Assembly: GCF_023283985.1 (NCBI RefSeq)
Contig: NZ_JAKIKU010000003.1
Coordinates: 124,001-188,000, forward strand
DNA length: 64,000 bases
Direction of reading: 5' to 3'
Source of the DNA: Shewanella electrodiphila
Lineage (GTDB): Bacteria; Pseudomonadota; Gammaproteobacteria; Enterobacterales; Shewanellaceae
Shown: piece by piece, positions 63,944 to 64,000 of the stretch
Layout: each line of letters starts with the position of its first letter
How positions within the stretch are numbered: position 1 is the first letter of the stretch
Position numbers and translations under genes: made by a program
The notes under the pieces: generated by a model
Databases searched by the model: none
What the model saw: only the letters and a program-made list of their open reading frames with translations
What the model was told of the DNA's origin: nothing

Positions 63944-64000
63944 TTTCGACCTATTACTGAGACTGAATAATACCCATTGCATCGCTATAAAAGGCGACAA

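Overview
The window looks like chromosomal DNA of a marine gammaproteobacterium of the Alteromonadales type (AT-rich, nrdA-nrdB-yfaE order, many TonB/sulfatase/GH2 genes, Ca-binding TSP3 linkers). The species cannot be named from the sequence. No tRNA, rRNA, CRISPR array or intact insertion sequence was seen.

Region 1 (1-10200) is mostly core: the 3' end of nrdA, nrdB and yfaE (class Ia ribonucleotide reductase and its ferredoxin); a LysR regulator divergent from a MATE pump with a perfect palindrome between them; a DUF885 metallopeptidase-like protein convergent with an AbgT transporter; and a BCCT transporter.

Region 2 (10200-15000) is small accessory genes: a cupin lipoprotein, a Kelch protein with a nucleoside-hydrolase-like protein, a GNAT acetyltransferase, an SDR oxidoreductase, and a second GNAT gene broken by one in-frame amber codon.

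Region 3 (15100-64000) is a large sulfated-polysaccharide utilisation locus. It holds six S1-type formylglycine sulfatases, three GH2 enzymes (one a lipoprotein with a golvesin-like insert), two related five-bladed-propeller (GH43-like) proteins, three paralogous secreted right-handed beta-helix proteins (one with a CBM96-like module, TSP3 repeats and a dockerin-like end), an SGNH hydrolase, two TonB-dependent receptors, a PAS-AraC regulator, a Gfo/Idh/MocA oxidoreductase with a TIM-barrel isomerase and an MFS carrier, a ThuA-like protein, an L-rhamnose-mutarotase-family protein, a cytochrome c / sugar-dehydrogenase-like pair and a Tat-exported molybdenum hydroxylase pair. No familiar endo-acting enzyme (GH16, GH82, GH86, PL24 and similar) was recognised, so the beta-helix trio are the best candidates for the depolymerase.

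Inferred working model: the beta-helix enzymes cut a sulfated polymer outside the cell; TonB receptors import fragments; sulfatases, GH2 and propeller enzymes trim them in the periplasm; the freed sugar is oxidised in the periplasm (Mo enzyme, cytochrome c) and/or imported by the MFS carrier and handled by the oxidoreductase/isomerase/ThuA set. The substrate is not proven. The mutarotase hints at a 6-deoxy-L-sugar (rhamnose or fucose) and GH2 hints at galactose or glucuronic acid.
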